From: Bdellovibrionaceae bacterium UBA2339
GTDB lineage: Bacteria > Bdellovibrionota > Bdellovibrionia > Bdellovibrionales > JAMPXM01
Direction: 5' to 3'
Length of the DNA stretch: 64,000 bases
Assembly (NCBI GenBank): GCA_002344785.1
Contig: DDUL01000006.1
Span: forward strand, 3,087 to 67,086
In this document: positions 34,262-42,225 of the stretch, piece by piece
Layout of the letters: every line of letters starts with the position of its first letter
How positions within the stretch are numbered: the first letter of the stretch is position 1
Translations under genes and position numbers: made by a program
Notes under the pieces: model-generated
Database searches by the model: none
Seen by the model: the letters and a program-made list of their open reading frames with translations, nothing else
Told to the model about the DNA's origin: nothing

Positions 34262-36052
34262 TCACAATGTAGGGGCTTCGCCGTCTGAGGTCAAATCCGT
34301 CCTCGCCAGAGTTGCCCAGGGACTTGGCAGTTCACGCCGCCCCAGCTCCGCAAAACTCAGAACCGTCCAAAGCCTGGCCTCTAGGCGATGCTCCTCGCCC
34401 ACCTCCTCACACTGATCCAGATCTGCGAGGGCTCGGGCGACTCTTTCCTGAGCCCAAGCCCTTCGCCCCTGAGACAAGATCAAAGCTTGCGCCTGCTGCT
34501 CCGCCTTCGCCCTCCACATCGCCTTGGCCTCGGCCCCCTCACCCATTTCCGACTCAATCCGCTTTCGACGAAACTGCAGTCCGGCGACACACAGCGAACG
34601 AAGCTCAGCCAGAGAATACAAACAGTCGTGATGACGACCGCTCGATGGCGAACTGGCCACCACATCCGTTGGCTGCAGTTGAAGTCCACTCGGCAGGCCC
34701 AGCATCACGAAGTGATCCATCACCGGCGATCGCCAAGTTTGCTCTCGCAAGGAGCGAAGGCGTGAAGGACATCGACAGGCTGAGCTGAGACTCAAGTCGC
34801 TTTGTCCGCACGCGCACAGGCTACCCGACGCCAAGATCTGCGATTCAAACTTCCAACGCCTTCGCTGCGTAGAGCGTGAGATCTCCCAAGAGCCTTGCGC
34901 CATCGGCGCCATCAGACTGAGTCGCACATTTTCATTCCATCGCTCCCATTCTTCCAGCAGCAGACACCCACCACGCACTCGCGCCAAAGCTCCGGCTCGA
35001 GGCGAGCTTCCTCCACCTAAGAGCCCGGCGATGGTCAGCGGTGAAGTCGGCGCCTCAAGCGGCAGCTTCGGCCAACTTTGTTCGTCGCCCTCGGCACTCG
35101 TACCGCGCTCGGCGCGTAGCTCGGCACTCGACTCCGCGAACTCGGCAAAGGATCGCAAATCGTGAACCAACCGAAGCAGCGAAGCTAAGCCCATCGAATG
35201 CGGCCCCAACACCAAGGTGTGAAAGCGCCCGAGCGCGGATGCGATCACAAAGCGTGCGGCTCGACGATTCAAACTCAGTCCCGCCCAAGCCTCACTACAC
35301 TGAGCTTGAGGATCCCCATGACCGAGTTCACGGGATCTCTGCCTCGAACTCACAGCGCTCGAACTGCGATGGGCATCGTGAAGTCGCTGCGTTTTCTGTA
35401 ACAGCTCCGTGAGATCCGCAAGTTCACTGAGCCGAGCCGGGCCGAAGCATCGAAATCGCGAACTTGCGGAATCGCCTGGTGCGACCTCGTGCTCATAGCC
35501 CATTGAAAGAAGGCCTTGGAGGTCAGTCGCCATCGGCTCAGGCAAAATGAAGCTGGGCCAGATCTTCGCACGCCGAGAGGCCTCGACGGCCTTTGCCTCA
35601 GCATCCGCCTCCCCAAGATCCTCCAACAACCCCATTTCCGACACTAACTGTCGCGCAAGTTCCGTCGCACTTTGATCGCGAACTTCCGGCATTTTGACTT
35701 CACCACCCAGACTCAGATCACCCCAGACCCAAGGCTCGGCACCCAAAGCTTCAGCTCCCTTCACTTGTTCCGTGAGCCACAAAACACCCAGTGCAACGGG
35801 CAAATCCAAGCCACACATACTGATGCGTTCGGCACGCGGAGAAATATCCACAAGCAGCTTCAAGCCGCGAGGAAAGCGAAATCCAAGCGAGCGAATGGCC
35901 GACTTCACTCTCAAGGCCACGTCGCGAAGTGCGGGATCTCGCCCCCCTAAAAACACGATTTGCGGTAGTCCCGGAACCCACCGCATCTCCAAACGAATGG
36001 CCTTCCAAGCATCAGCTTGTTTCACCCAAGTTCTCATTGTGATCATCGACAT
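34262..36052 (-). CDS. ComM/YifB-like Mg-chelatase-family protein with degenerate ATP site
   Basis: A 596-residue homologue of ComM (YifB), a hexameric AAA+ helicase that extends branches during natural transformation. The N-terminal domain (VPGLPQIVFLGGRDPALRDV, GLDLPVALGVLWL) and the Cys pairs (LCACGQSD, ACRCPSRL) are kept. The Walker A reads GPHSMGLA at 283-290 instead of GPPGSGKT, so the catalytic Lys and Thr are gone; Walker B is LLLEE. It is therefore unlikely to hydrolyse ATP. GGAGG precedes the ATG. The frame is intact over its length, so it is probably a diverged protein rather than a recent pseudogene. Confidence 0.75.
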   Translation of the reverse strand: MSMITMRTWVKQADAWKAIRLEMRWVPGLPQIVFLGGRDPALRDVALRVKSAIRSLGFRFPRGLKLLVDISPRAERISMCGLDLPVALGVLWLTEQVKGAEALGAEPWVWGDLSLGGEVKMPEVRDQSATELARQLVSEMGLLEDLGEADAEAKAVEASRRAKIWPSFILPEPMATDLQGLLSMGYEHEVAPGDSASSRFRCFGPARLSELADLTELLQKTQRLHDAHRSSSAVSSRQRSRELGHGDPQAQCSEAWAGLSLNRRAARFVIASALGRFHTLVLGPHSMGLASLLRLVHDLRSFAEFAESSAELRAERGTSAEGDEQSWPKLPLEAPTSPLTIAGLLGGGSSPRAGALARVRGGCLLLEEWERWNENVRLSLMAPMAQGSWEISRSTQRRRWKFESQILASGSLCACGQSDLSLSSACRCPSRLRSLREQTWRSPVMDHFVMLGLPSGLQLQPTDVVASSPSSGRHHDCLYSLAELRSLCVAGLQFRRKRIESEMGEGAEAKAMWRAKAEQQAQALILSQGRRAWAQERVARALADLDQCEEVGEEHRLEARLWTVLSFAELGRRELPSPWATLARTDLTSDGEAPTL

Positions 36053-36372
36053 TTCCCAAAACCTCCCAGTGCCTCAGCCCCACCGAGAGCTCGCAATTCG
36101 AGGTCCATTTTGGGTGCGTTCAGAAGCCCGCCGTGAAAGCTCTTCAAGTCCGATCGGCGGACGGCCCACCTAAAGCATCCCCGCGGGCCAATGCGCTGGC
36201 CCCGATCTTTGCAAAGCCGAATCAATGATCGTCATAAGAATTTCGAATGTTGCGCTTTTGTGTAGGGTCGTCGGTCCCAACCGACACGCCCCCACCGCAA
36301 GCCTTCACCACCGTGATGATCTGCCCCTGTTCTAAACAAAGGGCAAAAAACTTTGTGAGCGAGGAAAGAAAC
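36053..36372. other. divergent intergenic region, no gene seen
   Basis: About 320 bases between the ComM-like gene and the exported protein. It contains a GGTCGTCGGTCCCAACCGAC imperfect dyad near 36267. No clear promoter pair or terminator was identified. Confidence 0.45.
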
Positions 36373-37221
36373 ATGATCGTCGCACCACGCCTGACTCAGC
36401 AGCTTCAACAGCGCCGCATTCTCATGCGAGCACTTCTCTTCATCTCCTTGCTGCTCGCCTCGTCGCTGATCATTTCGCTGCTCTCGCTCTCCGCCAACGC
36501 GCAAACACCTCACGCACCCGCCGATGCCGCTAGCCAAGAAAGTGCGCGCCGAAGCTTCTGCCAGCTTCGCGAGTTTCGAATGGTGAACGCCAGCTCCATC
36601 CGCTCAGCGGTCACGACGATCGCCGCCCTCGACGTTCGCGGCGAGGCCCGCTTTCAGCGCATGCTTCCCGCACTCTGCCCGGGCGCGCAAACACAACACG
36701 AAGCTCAACTCTTCACTGCACTTCGCGCTGGATTCTTGAGCGGAGCCCTGACTGAAGATCTCGGCATTCGCACTTTGCTTGAAATGCTGGGAACACAAGG
36801 CCTCAAAGAGCTGAGCCCTTCGGCTGTCGCCACCAACCTGATCATGGCGGTTGCTGAACTTCGCCTGTGGGAAAAGTCGCCCGACGAATTGGCTCAACTT
36901 CGCCGTCGTCCCGCGCAGTTCGAACAAGTCATGCGAACAGCCAGCGCGATTTTGCAAAGCACAGCCGCGGCACGCGATCAGCTCATCAACGGTGAACGTG
37001 AGCTTTCGACCGAGCCCACAGCACCCGGCGCAAGTCTCGCACTTCCAAGTCTTGCCAATCCCGCGCGCCCGACGCTTCTGCCAGGTCGCAGTGATCAAGA
37101 AATGCATCGCAGCCGGCAGCTTGGCGCTCGTCTCAACGCGACTCCCAACACACTTCGTCGCGAAGCATGTGAGCAGGAAAAGCAAGCTGGTCGCCTGCCC
37201 GCCGACACGATCTGCCGCTAA
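36373..37221 (+). CDS. exported helical protein of unknown function
   Basis: 282 residues from ATG 36373. A strong hydrophobic segment (ALLFISLLLASSLIISLLSL) ends in ANAQ, a signal peptidase site. The mature part is mainly helical with four Cys, one near each end (FCQL, LCPG, ACEQ, ICR), possibly two disulfides. No family is recognised. GAGGAAAG lies eight bases before the ATG, and the longer open frame upstream lacks support. Confidence 0.7.
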   Translation: MIVAPRLTQQLQQRRILMRALLFISLLLASSLIISLLSLSANAQTPHAPADAASQESARRSFCQLREFRMVNASSIRSAVTTIAALDVRGEARFQRMLPALCPGAQTQHEAQLFTALRAGFLSGALTEDLGIRTLLEMLGTQGLKELSPSAVATNLIMAVAELRLWEKSPDELAQLRRRPAQFEQVMRTASAILQSTAAARDQLINGERELSTEPTAPGASLALPSLANPARPTLLPGRSDQEMHRSRQLGARLNATPNTLRREACEQEKQAGRLPADTICR

Positions 37222-37278
37222 GTTCTGACGCCAGGTGATTTCAACACCGTGCGTGCCGCTTCGGCGATCGCCTAGATC

Positions 37279-38202
37279 TTAGGTCTTGGACTGTCTTTCA
37301 CTCGCCAGCGGATGATGCGAGATCGCTTCCACCAGCGCCGGTGTCGCCACGCTGGTGTAGATCTGCGTAGTTTGAATCGACGCATGTCCCAGCAAAATTT
37401 GAATACTGCGTAGATCCGCACCTGACTCAAGAAGTGCCGTGGCACATCCATGACGGAAGCGATGCGGATGCACGGTTTCCGCAAAGCCGGCCGTCTCCGA
37501 CCAACTGGCCAGCCAGCGCCACACATCCACGCGCGAAGGCCTGTGGCCTCGATCATTCAACAACAGCGCTTCCGCCTCACCGGTCTTGCGCACAAGCTCC
37601 GGGCGAATGCGCTGCAAATAGGTGCGAAGCTCATCGGCCAAGCCTTGGGTAAGCGGCACGGCCCGCTCTTTGTCGCCCTTACCGAGGATCGAAAGCCACG
37701 CATCAGTGTCGTGAAAGTCGCGCAGATTCAGTCCACACAACTCACTCACGCGACAACCCAATCCGTAAAGAAGATAGAGCGTCAGTCGATTGCGACCGCG
37801 GCGAATGGGATCTTCAACACTTTCCGCCGCCGCAAGCAGCTGATCAAACTCCGCGGGCATCAAGGGCTTTGGCAGCCCCGCTTTGACTTTGGGCGGACGA
37901 AGTTCTTTGAGCTCGGGAGCTGTAAAGCCTTGTGCCTCGCAAAAGCGGAAGTAGGTGCGTAACGAAGAGATCACGCGCGCCTGCGATCGCGTCGAAAGTC
38001 CCTGCTCTTTCATGAATTGATAGAAGCCCGACACGCTTTGGTTCTTCGCGCGATAAGCCTCCCAGAGTTCCAGATCGCGACGATAGGCCATGACGGTGTT
38101 TTGCGATCGACCTCGCACATGCTGAAGGTCATCGAAAAATTCCACCCACAATCGCAAAGCCGGCCGATCCGTCGACGTGCTCACTGACTCGCGCAATGCC
38201 AT
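37279..38202 (-). CDS. tyrosine recombinase XerC/XerD
   Basis: A 307-residue site-specific recombinase with an N-terminal SAM-like core-binding domain and a C-terminal catalytic domain. Active-site residues are seen as the Arg of GCRVSELCGL, Lys in LGKGDKERAVPL, HPHRFRHGCAT (HxxR), LGHASIQTTQIY (His and the nucleophilic Tyr). Length and lack of a nearby excisionase fit a chromosome-dimer Xer rather than a phage integrase. Whether it is XerC or XerD is not decided here. Confidence 0.9.
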   Translation of the reverse strand: MALRESVSTSTDRPALRLWVEFFDDLQHVRGRSQNTVMAYRRDLELWEAYRAKNQSVSGFYQFMKEQGLSTRSQARVISSLRTYFRFCEAQGFTAPELKELRPPKVKAGLPKPLMPAEFDQLLAAAESVEDPIRRGRNRLTLYLLYGLGCRVSELCGLNLRDFHDTDAWLSILGKGDKERAVPLTQGLADELRTYLQRIRPELVRKTGEAEALLLNDRGHRPSRVDVWRWLASWSETAGFAETVHPHRFRHGCATALLESGADLRSIQILLGHASIQTTQIYTSVATPALVEAISHHPLASERQSKT

Positions 38203-38246
38203 GCGGAAATCAGAGCAGAACTCGGGCGCGGACGCAACAGCTCGAA

Positions 38247-38290
38247 AAAGAAAACGGCGGTACCGAGCCCATCTCGATACCGCCGTTTTT
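38247..38290 (-). terminator. strong bidirectional-looking terminator after lipoprotein operon
   Basis: Stem AAAACGGCGGTA / TACCGCCGTTTT with extra CGAG/CTCG pairs. T-runs on both sides (GTTTTCTTTTT on the leftward side). It terminates the two lipoprotein genes just before xer. Confidence 0.88.
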
Positions 38291-38329
38291 GGAAGGGGAT
38301 TGGGGACTAAAGACTAACCGATCACTAAA

Positions 38330-38968
38330 TTAGAGCGAGAAGATGAATTCGTCGGGATACATACAGCCCGCCATCGAGTTCACCTGCGAGAAACCGTTCA
38401 GAGAGAACGGGAACTGTCGTCCATCAACAGCCACCGCCGCCGGCATCGCCGAGTTCAACCAGTTGTTGTAAAGGTTCAGCGTCAACTGAGTTGGACCATT
38501 GGCCTGCAGCTGCAAGTTCCAGAAGCTCTGCATGTTCCACTGGCCCGGCACCAAAGTGGTGACCGAATAATCGCCTGCGGGGATGTTGCAGAGATTGTTC
38601 TGTGTCGCCTGACGCACGCGCAGTGTGCCGACCGCGACCACGTTGCCGGAGTACGACGGAATCGCACCCGCCATCACTTGCCCAGCCTGCTGCAAGTAAG
38701 CCGCGTCACCGCGGAACTCCAAAGTGAGCTCAGCCTTCAACACTCCACCTGAGTAGTGGCGACCTACAGCCGAAGCGAGCAACGAAGTGTTCGCCGGACA
38801 GTTCACACAAGCCGGGTTGACTGGACCCGGAGGTGTTGCGGCGCCACCGCCATTGTTCTTTGATCCGCAGGCCGTGAAGACCATGGCCGAGGCCACAGCG
38901 ACCATCGAGATCGCGCTGCCCTTCATCCACCAGCGGAGATTCATCCACCAAGGTTTAAAGTGTTTCAT
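38330..38968 (-). CDS. lipoprotein of unknown function
   Basis: 212 residues. A Trp-rich basic N-terminus, hydrophobic core SMVAVASAMV and lipobox FTAC (Cys34) indicate a lipoprotein; Gly/Pro-rich linkers follow. Later residues include two CxxC-like Cys (NPACVNCPANT) and a beta-rich domain. No family is recognised. GGGAG lies six bases before the ATG, and it starts 49 bases after the second lipoprotein gene stops, so they probably share an operon. Confidence 0.8.
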   Translation of the reverse strand: MKHFKPWWMNLRWWMKGSAISMVAVASAMVFTACGSKNNGGGAATPPGPVNPACVNCPANTSLLASAVGRHYSGGVLKAELTLEFRGDAAYLQQAGQVMAGAIPSYSGNVVAVGTLRVRQATQNNLCNIPAGDYSVTTLVPGQWNMQSFWNLQLQANGPTQLTLNLYNNWLNSAMPAAVAVDGRQFPFSLNGFSQVNSMAGCMYPDEFIFSL

Positions 38969-39017
38969 ACTAAGCTCCCTTCCCTATTCCTCATTCAAAC
39001 TTCTGTTTTGACGATTC

Positions 39018-39806
39018 TCACAATCCAGCGGCTGAGCGGGACAATCCCACAAAGTCGCCGAGTTTCTGATAGTTCACCGTGCGAGTTTCACCTTTGTTGT
39101 TCGGATACAAGCTCGAGGTCATGCTCACCGTTCCGCCTGCGCCACCGGGCACGATGAAGGTGCGGCAATCATAAGGACCGTAAGTGATCTGCCAGCACAT
39201 CAAGTTCGGACCCTGCATCGGATTATTCGGATAACCATTGTCGAAGTTCTGGAAGTACACAGATCCACCGACATAGGCCGCGGGTGTTCCGTCACCTGTG
39301 TTGATCGTCTTATCGATCACCAACACCACCGCACCGTACTGGTCTTGGAAGAAGCCCTTGTACACAGGTGTAGAATTGTGGCTCACCCATCCATTGTAGG
39401 ATTCGTTGGTCACGCCCGAGTAAGGATGAATGACACCCAATCCCGCTTCGATCACGCGTCCGCCATCGACGAAGCTGATCACCACGACATCAGATTTACG
39501 ATTGATGTCGACATTGATTGTGACCTGCTGCGGATTATTCGGATGCGAATTGAAGAACATCTGCGCCAACGCACCAGCTGAAGCCGTCAGTGTCGCCGTC
39601 GCACCGGAGTAGCCACCGCCACCAGGAATAGGTGTTGGATTGGTTCCTCCACCAGGAGGAGGAGTAGGAAGCGTACATGCAGTGCGGCTGCAGTCAGGTA
39701 CCCCACCTAAATTCACATTGTCTTGCGGCGGGTTCGCGGGCTTGCTCTCTTTCGCGCAGCCGGACAACGCCAGCAGTGCGGTAAAGAGTAAAGTTGCGCG
39801 TTTCAT
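39018..39806 (-). CDS. lipoprotein of unknown function, first gene of sigma-54-type operon
   Basis: 262 residues. A short signal peptide with lipobox LSGC (Cys17), a Pro/Gly-rich linker (TPPPGGGTNPTPIPGGGGYSG region), then a beta-rich domain of about 190 residues with several Asn/Tyr-rich strands and three Cys. No family is recognised. The ATG has GGGGATG upstream. A candidate sigma-54 promoter and upstream dyad lie just above it. It is probably an envelope protein made in response to a specific signal. Confidence 0.8.
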   Translation of the reverse strand: MKRATLLFTALLALSGCAKESKPANPPQDNVNLGGVPDCSRTACTLPTPPPGGGTNPTPIPGGGGYSGATATLTASAGALAQMFFNSHPNNPQQVTINVDINRKSDVVVISFVDGGRVIEAGLGVIHPYSGVTNESYNGWVSHNSTPVYKGFFQDQYGAVVLVIDKTINTGDGTPAAYVGGSVYFQNFDNGYPNNPMQGPNLMCWQITYGPYDCRTFIVPGGAGGTVSMTSSLYPNNKGETRTVNYQKLGDFVGLSRSAAGL

Positions 39807-39863
39807 GACTCATCCCCGTTTCTCGGTCTGTTGGTCGACCGCCACCTTCCGCAGGACTTCAAA

Positions 39864-39879
39864 TGCGAAGGCAGTGCCG
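39864..39879 (-). promoter_or_regulatory. candidate sigma-54 promoter (-24/-12)
   Basis: On the minus strand CGGCAC-N5-TCGCA matches TGGCAC-N5-TTGCA with the invariant GG and GC exactly 10 bases apart between pairs. Transcription would start near 39853, 47 bases before the lipoprotein ATG. Confidence 0.6.
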
Positions 39880-39939
39880 AGTGTCTCAAGACGAGAGCGC
39901 GAGAATCAAAATCGCGAAACTTCAGGTGAATTCAGGAAG

Positions 39940-39956
39940 TGTCTCAAAGTGAGACA
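39940..39956. promoter_or_regulatory. perfect dyad, candidate enhancer-binding-protein site
   Basis: TGTCTCA-AAG-TGAGACA, a perfect seven-base inverted repeat about 95 bases above the start. Weaker copies are at about 39880-39897 (TGTCTCAAGACGAGAG) and 39998 (TGTCAAAGTGCG). The placement fits an activator of the sigma-54 promoter. Confidence 0.55.
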
Positions 39957-40102
39957 GCTCGAGAAGGATTACAGGGTGACGTTTTGTGCTCGCGAATGTG
40001 TCAAAGTGCGCCAAAAAGCGGCGCCGAAATCGCGAAATGAGGAAAGTTTCCAAGGGACTTGTCGGCGGCTATTCCAATGTGGCGGCGGCCATTGCTCGAC
40101 GC

Positions 40103-41443
40103 CTATTCCAATGTCGCCGTGGCTTGCGCCAGCCCACCCTCGACAGAACCACGAATGGAGTAGCGCGGATAGTAGTGAGCTAAGATCTCTTCGGCCGACT
40201 TACCCTTCTCCGCCAAGTGCCGAGCTCCCCATTGGCAAAGCCCCACACCGTGGCCAAATCCCCGCCCTTGAAACTGAATGCCAGCGGACTCGCCCTCAAA
40301 GCTGTAAGCCAACATCTCAAATCGCGTGCTTTTCAATGCGCCATAACCCAAAGCCGAGCGCAGGCGTTCGCCACTGAATTCAACTTCACGCCCATCGCTG
40401 AGCTTCACCCGAATTCGCCGGGCCCGATCGCTGGCGTCGCGCTCAGCCACCACCATCGAGACCACTTGGTCATCGCCCTTGAGCACACCTTCGCGTTTCA
40501 ACTCGCGCGCAATCACAGAAAGTCGACGCACCAAGCTCCAGCGCGCCTTTGGATTCTGGGGACAAGCGGCGTCGACAGCCGTACCGCCAAAATTCCCACC
40601 GCCCCACACATCTTGAGTTCGCGACGTCGCCCCGCCGCAGTCGGAGTGATAAAAGGCCATCGCCACACGGCCTTGTGGATCCACCAACACGCGACCTTGT
40701 GTGGCCTCTACGGCTTGGCGAGATCGCGTGGCCACATGCTGATGCTCAAAAACTTGATCGAGAATCGTGGACTTGAGTTCCGGTGACAAACCGAAGCGGC
40801 CTCGATCTGCCAAACGCGCCAAAGTGAAACTTCGAACTGCGATGGCTTGGGCTTTGAGCATTTCCATGGGCCAATTCGCAGGCGCTTCGCTGGACACCAC
40901 GCCGGCCACATAGCGTTCCAGATCAAACAAGCCCAGCACGTCGGTTTCGCGGCCGACGGCTCCGCGCAGTATCATTCTCTCCGGCGCTTTTTCATTGGCC
41001 AACTGAAGCTTCTCGCCACGAATTTCCACTTCGTGACCCGAGGCCTCGGCCAACACAGCCCCCGTCGACGCATCCAAAAGATGCCAAAGTGGACGCCCAT
41101 CGGCTCGCGAAAAGCGGGCACGGAATCGTCGCGCCGAAGTCTTCGACAAGCTGAGTTCCGCAAATTGCAAGCTCTCGGCTCGCAAACTCAACTCATGACT
41201 GCGATGCGCTTTCAAGTGCACGCGAACAGATGCGGTTTCAATTTCGGAAACGCCAGGGTCCGCGTTTTTTTGCGAGTTGGGCAGGTCTGCCAAATTTGGC
41301 ATGATCGCCGCCGACGCCGACGGACCCGCAAGCAGGATCAGACCGCTCGCGACGGCGAAGCTTGTGACCACTCGCCTGAGGCGACGAGCGGTCGCATGAA
41401 GAGGATATAAAGGATGTTGAAGATCGATGTTGTCCAGTCCCAC
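40103..41443 (-). CDS. SpoIID/LytB-domain protein (predicted exported peptidoglycan-acting enzyme)
   Basis: A 446-residue protein with a signal peptide (VTSFAVASGLILLAGPSASA). The SpoIID domain is seen at LERYVAGVVSSEAPANWPMEMLKAQAIAVRSF and later FYHSDCGGATS and GRGFGHGVGLCQWGARHLA. The Bacillus SpoIID is a lytic transglycosylase that cuts denuded glycan strands during engulfment; in non-spore formers the domain (LytB-like) is poorly understood. The GTG start follows the slipin stop directly (TAAGTG), so translation is probably coupled. Confidence 0.88.
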   Translation of the reverse strand: MGLDNIDLQHPLYPLHATARRLRRVVTSFAVASGLILLAGPSASAAIMPNLADLPNSQKNADPGVSEIETASVRVHLKAHRSHELSLRAESLQFAELSLSKTSARRFRARFSRADGRPLWHLLDASTGAVLAEASGHEVEIRGEKLQLANEKAPERMILRGAVGRETDVLGLFDLERYVAGVVSSEAPANWPMEMLKAQAIAVRSFTLARLADRGRFGLSPELKSTILDQVFEHQHVATRSRQAVEATQGRVLVDPQGRVAMAFYHSDCGGATSRTQDVWGGGNFGGTAVDAACPQNPKARWSLVRRLSVIARELKREGVLKGDDQVVSMVVAERDASDRARRIRVKLSDGREVEFSGERLRSALGYGALKSTRFEMLAYSFEGESAGIQFQGRGFGHGVGLCQWGARHLAEKGKSAEEILAHYYPRYSIRGSVEGGLAQATATLE

Positions 41444-42193
41444 TTAGGACTTATTCGACGTCATCGCTTTCAACAAATCAATAGGCACGGGAAAGATAAT
41501 CGTGCGCGTGTTGTCGTTATTGGAGATCTCCGACAGCGTCTGCAAGTACGCCAGCTGCAAGGCGGACGGCGATGCGGCCAACTTATTGGAGGCTTCGGCC
41601 AACTTTTCAGCTCGCTGCAATTCGCCTTCGGCTGAAATCAATTTGGCGCGACGTTCGCGCTCGGCTTCAGCTTGGCGAGCGATGGCCGATTGCATTTCCT
41701 TAGGCAGATCGATGTTTTTCACTTCGACGGCGGAAACCTTTACGCCCCAGGGCTCGGTTTGCTTATCGATCAATTCCTGCAGTCTATGATTGATCTTCTC
41801 GCGTTGATCGAGAATTTCATCCATTTGAAACTGACCCAACACGCTTCGCAATGTCGTCTGTGCCAATTGGCTGGTCGCATACAAATAGTCGGTGACTTTC
41901 GAGATCGCCTGTTCGGCATCCGTCACACGAAAGTACACCACCGCATTCACCTTCAGCGAGATGTTATCTTGCGTGATCACATCTTGCGGAGGCACATCCA
42001 TCGTCACCGTTCGAAGATCCACACGATACAAGCGATCGATGAAGGGAATGACAAACACCAGGCCCGGACCACGTGCGCCAATGCTTCGTCCCAGACGCAA
42101 GATCACACCCTTTTCCCATTCACTCAAAACCTTGATCGCAGAAAAAATCAGCGAGGCGCCAAACACCAGCGCAAACATCAACAGTGAACCCAT
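41444..42193 (-). CDS. slipin (stomatin/SPFH-domain) membrane protein
   Basis: A 249-residue SPFH-band-7 protein. An N-terminal membrane hairpin (LLMFALVFGASLIFSAIKVL) is followed by the SPFH domain with WEKGVILRLGRSIGARGPGL and DVPPQDVITQDNISLKVNAVVYFRV, then a helical tail (AIARQAEAERERRAKLISAEGE). Slipins form large membrane-bound oligomers and are usually paired with NfeD. GAGGAG precedes the ATG by about ten bases. NfeD lies just upstream. Confidence 0.95.
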   Translation of the reverse strand: MGSLLMFALVFGASLIFSAIKVLSEWEKGVILRLGRSIGARGPGLVFVIPFIDRLYRVDLRTVTMDVPPQDVITQDNISLKVNAVVYFRVTDAEQAISKVTDYLYATSQLAQTTLRSVLGQFQMDEILDQREKINHRLQELIDKQTEPWGVKVSAVEVKNIDLPKEMQSAIARQAEAERERRAKLISAEGELQRAEKLAEASNKLAASPSALQLAYLQTLSEISNNDNTRTIIFPVPIDLLKAMTSNKS

Positions 42194-42225
42194 AACGACA
42201 CTTCTCCTCGTTCAGTTGTAGAGTC

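Noticed and set aside
37279..38202. Xer gene as part of an integrative element bounded by tRNA-Cys
   Set aside because: The recombinase has housekeeping XerC/D features, no excisionase or cargo is present, and no att copy was found; the tRNA is about 3 kb away with ordinary genes between.
40069..40114. Duplicated CTATTCCAATGT around the SpoIID stop
   Set aside because: Only 12 bases exact, 34 bases apart; too short to claim more than a small local duplication.
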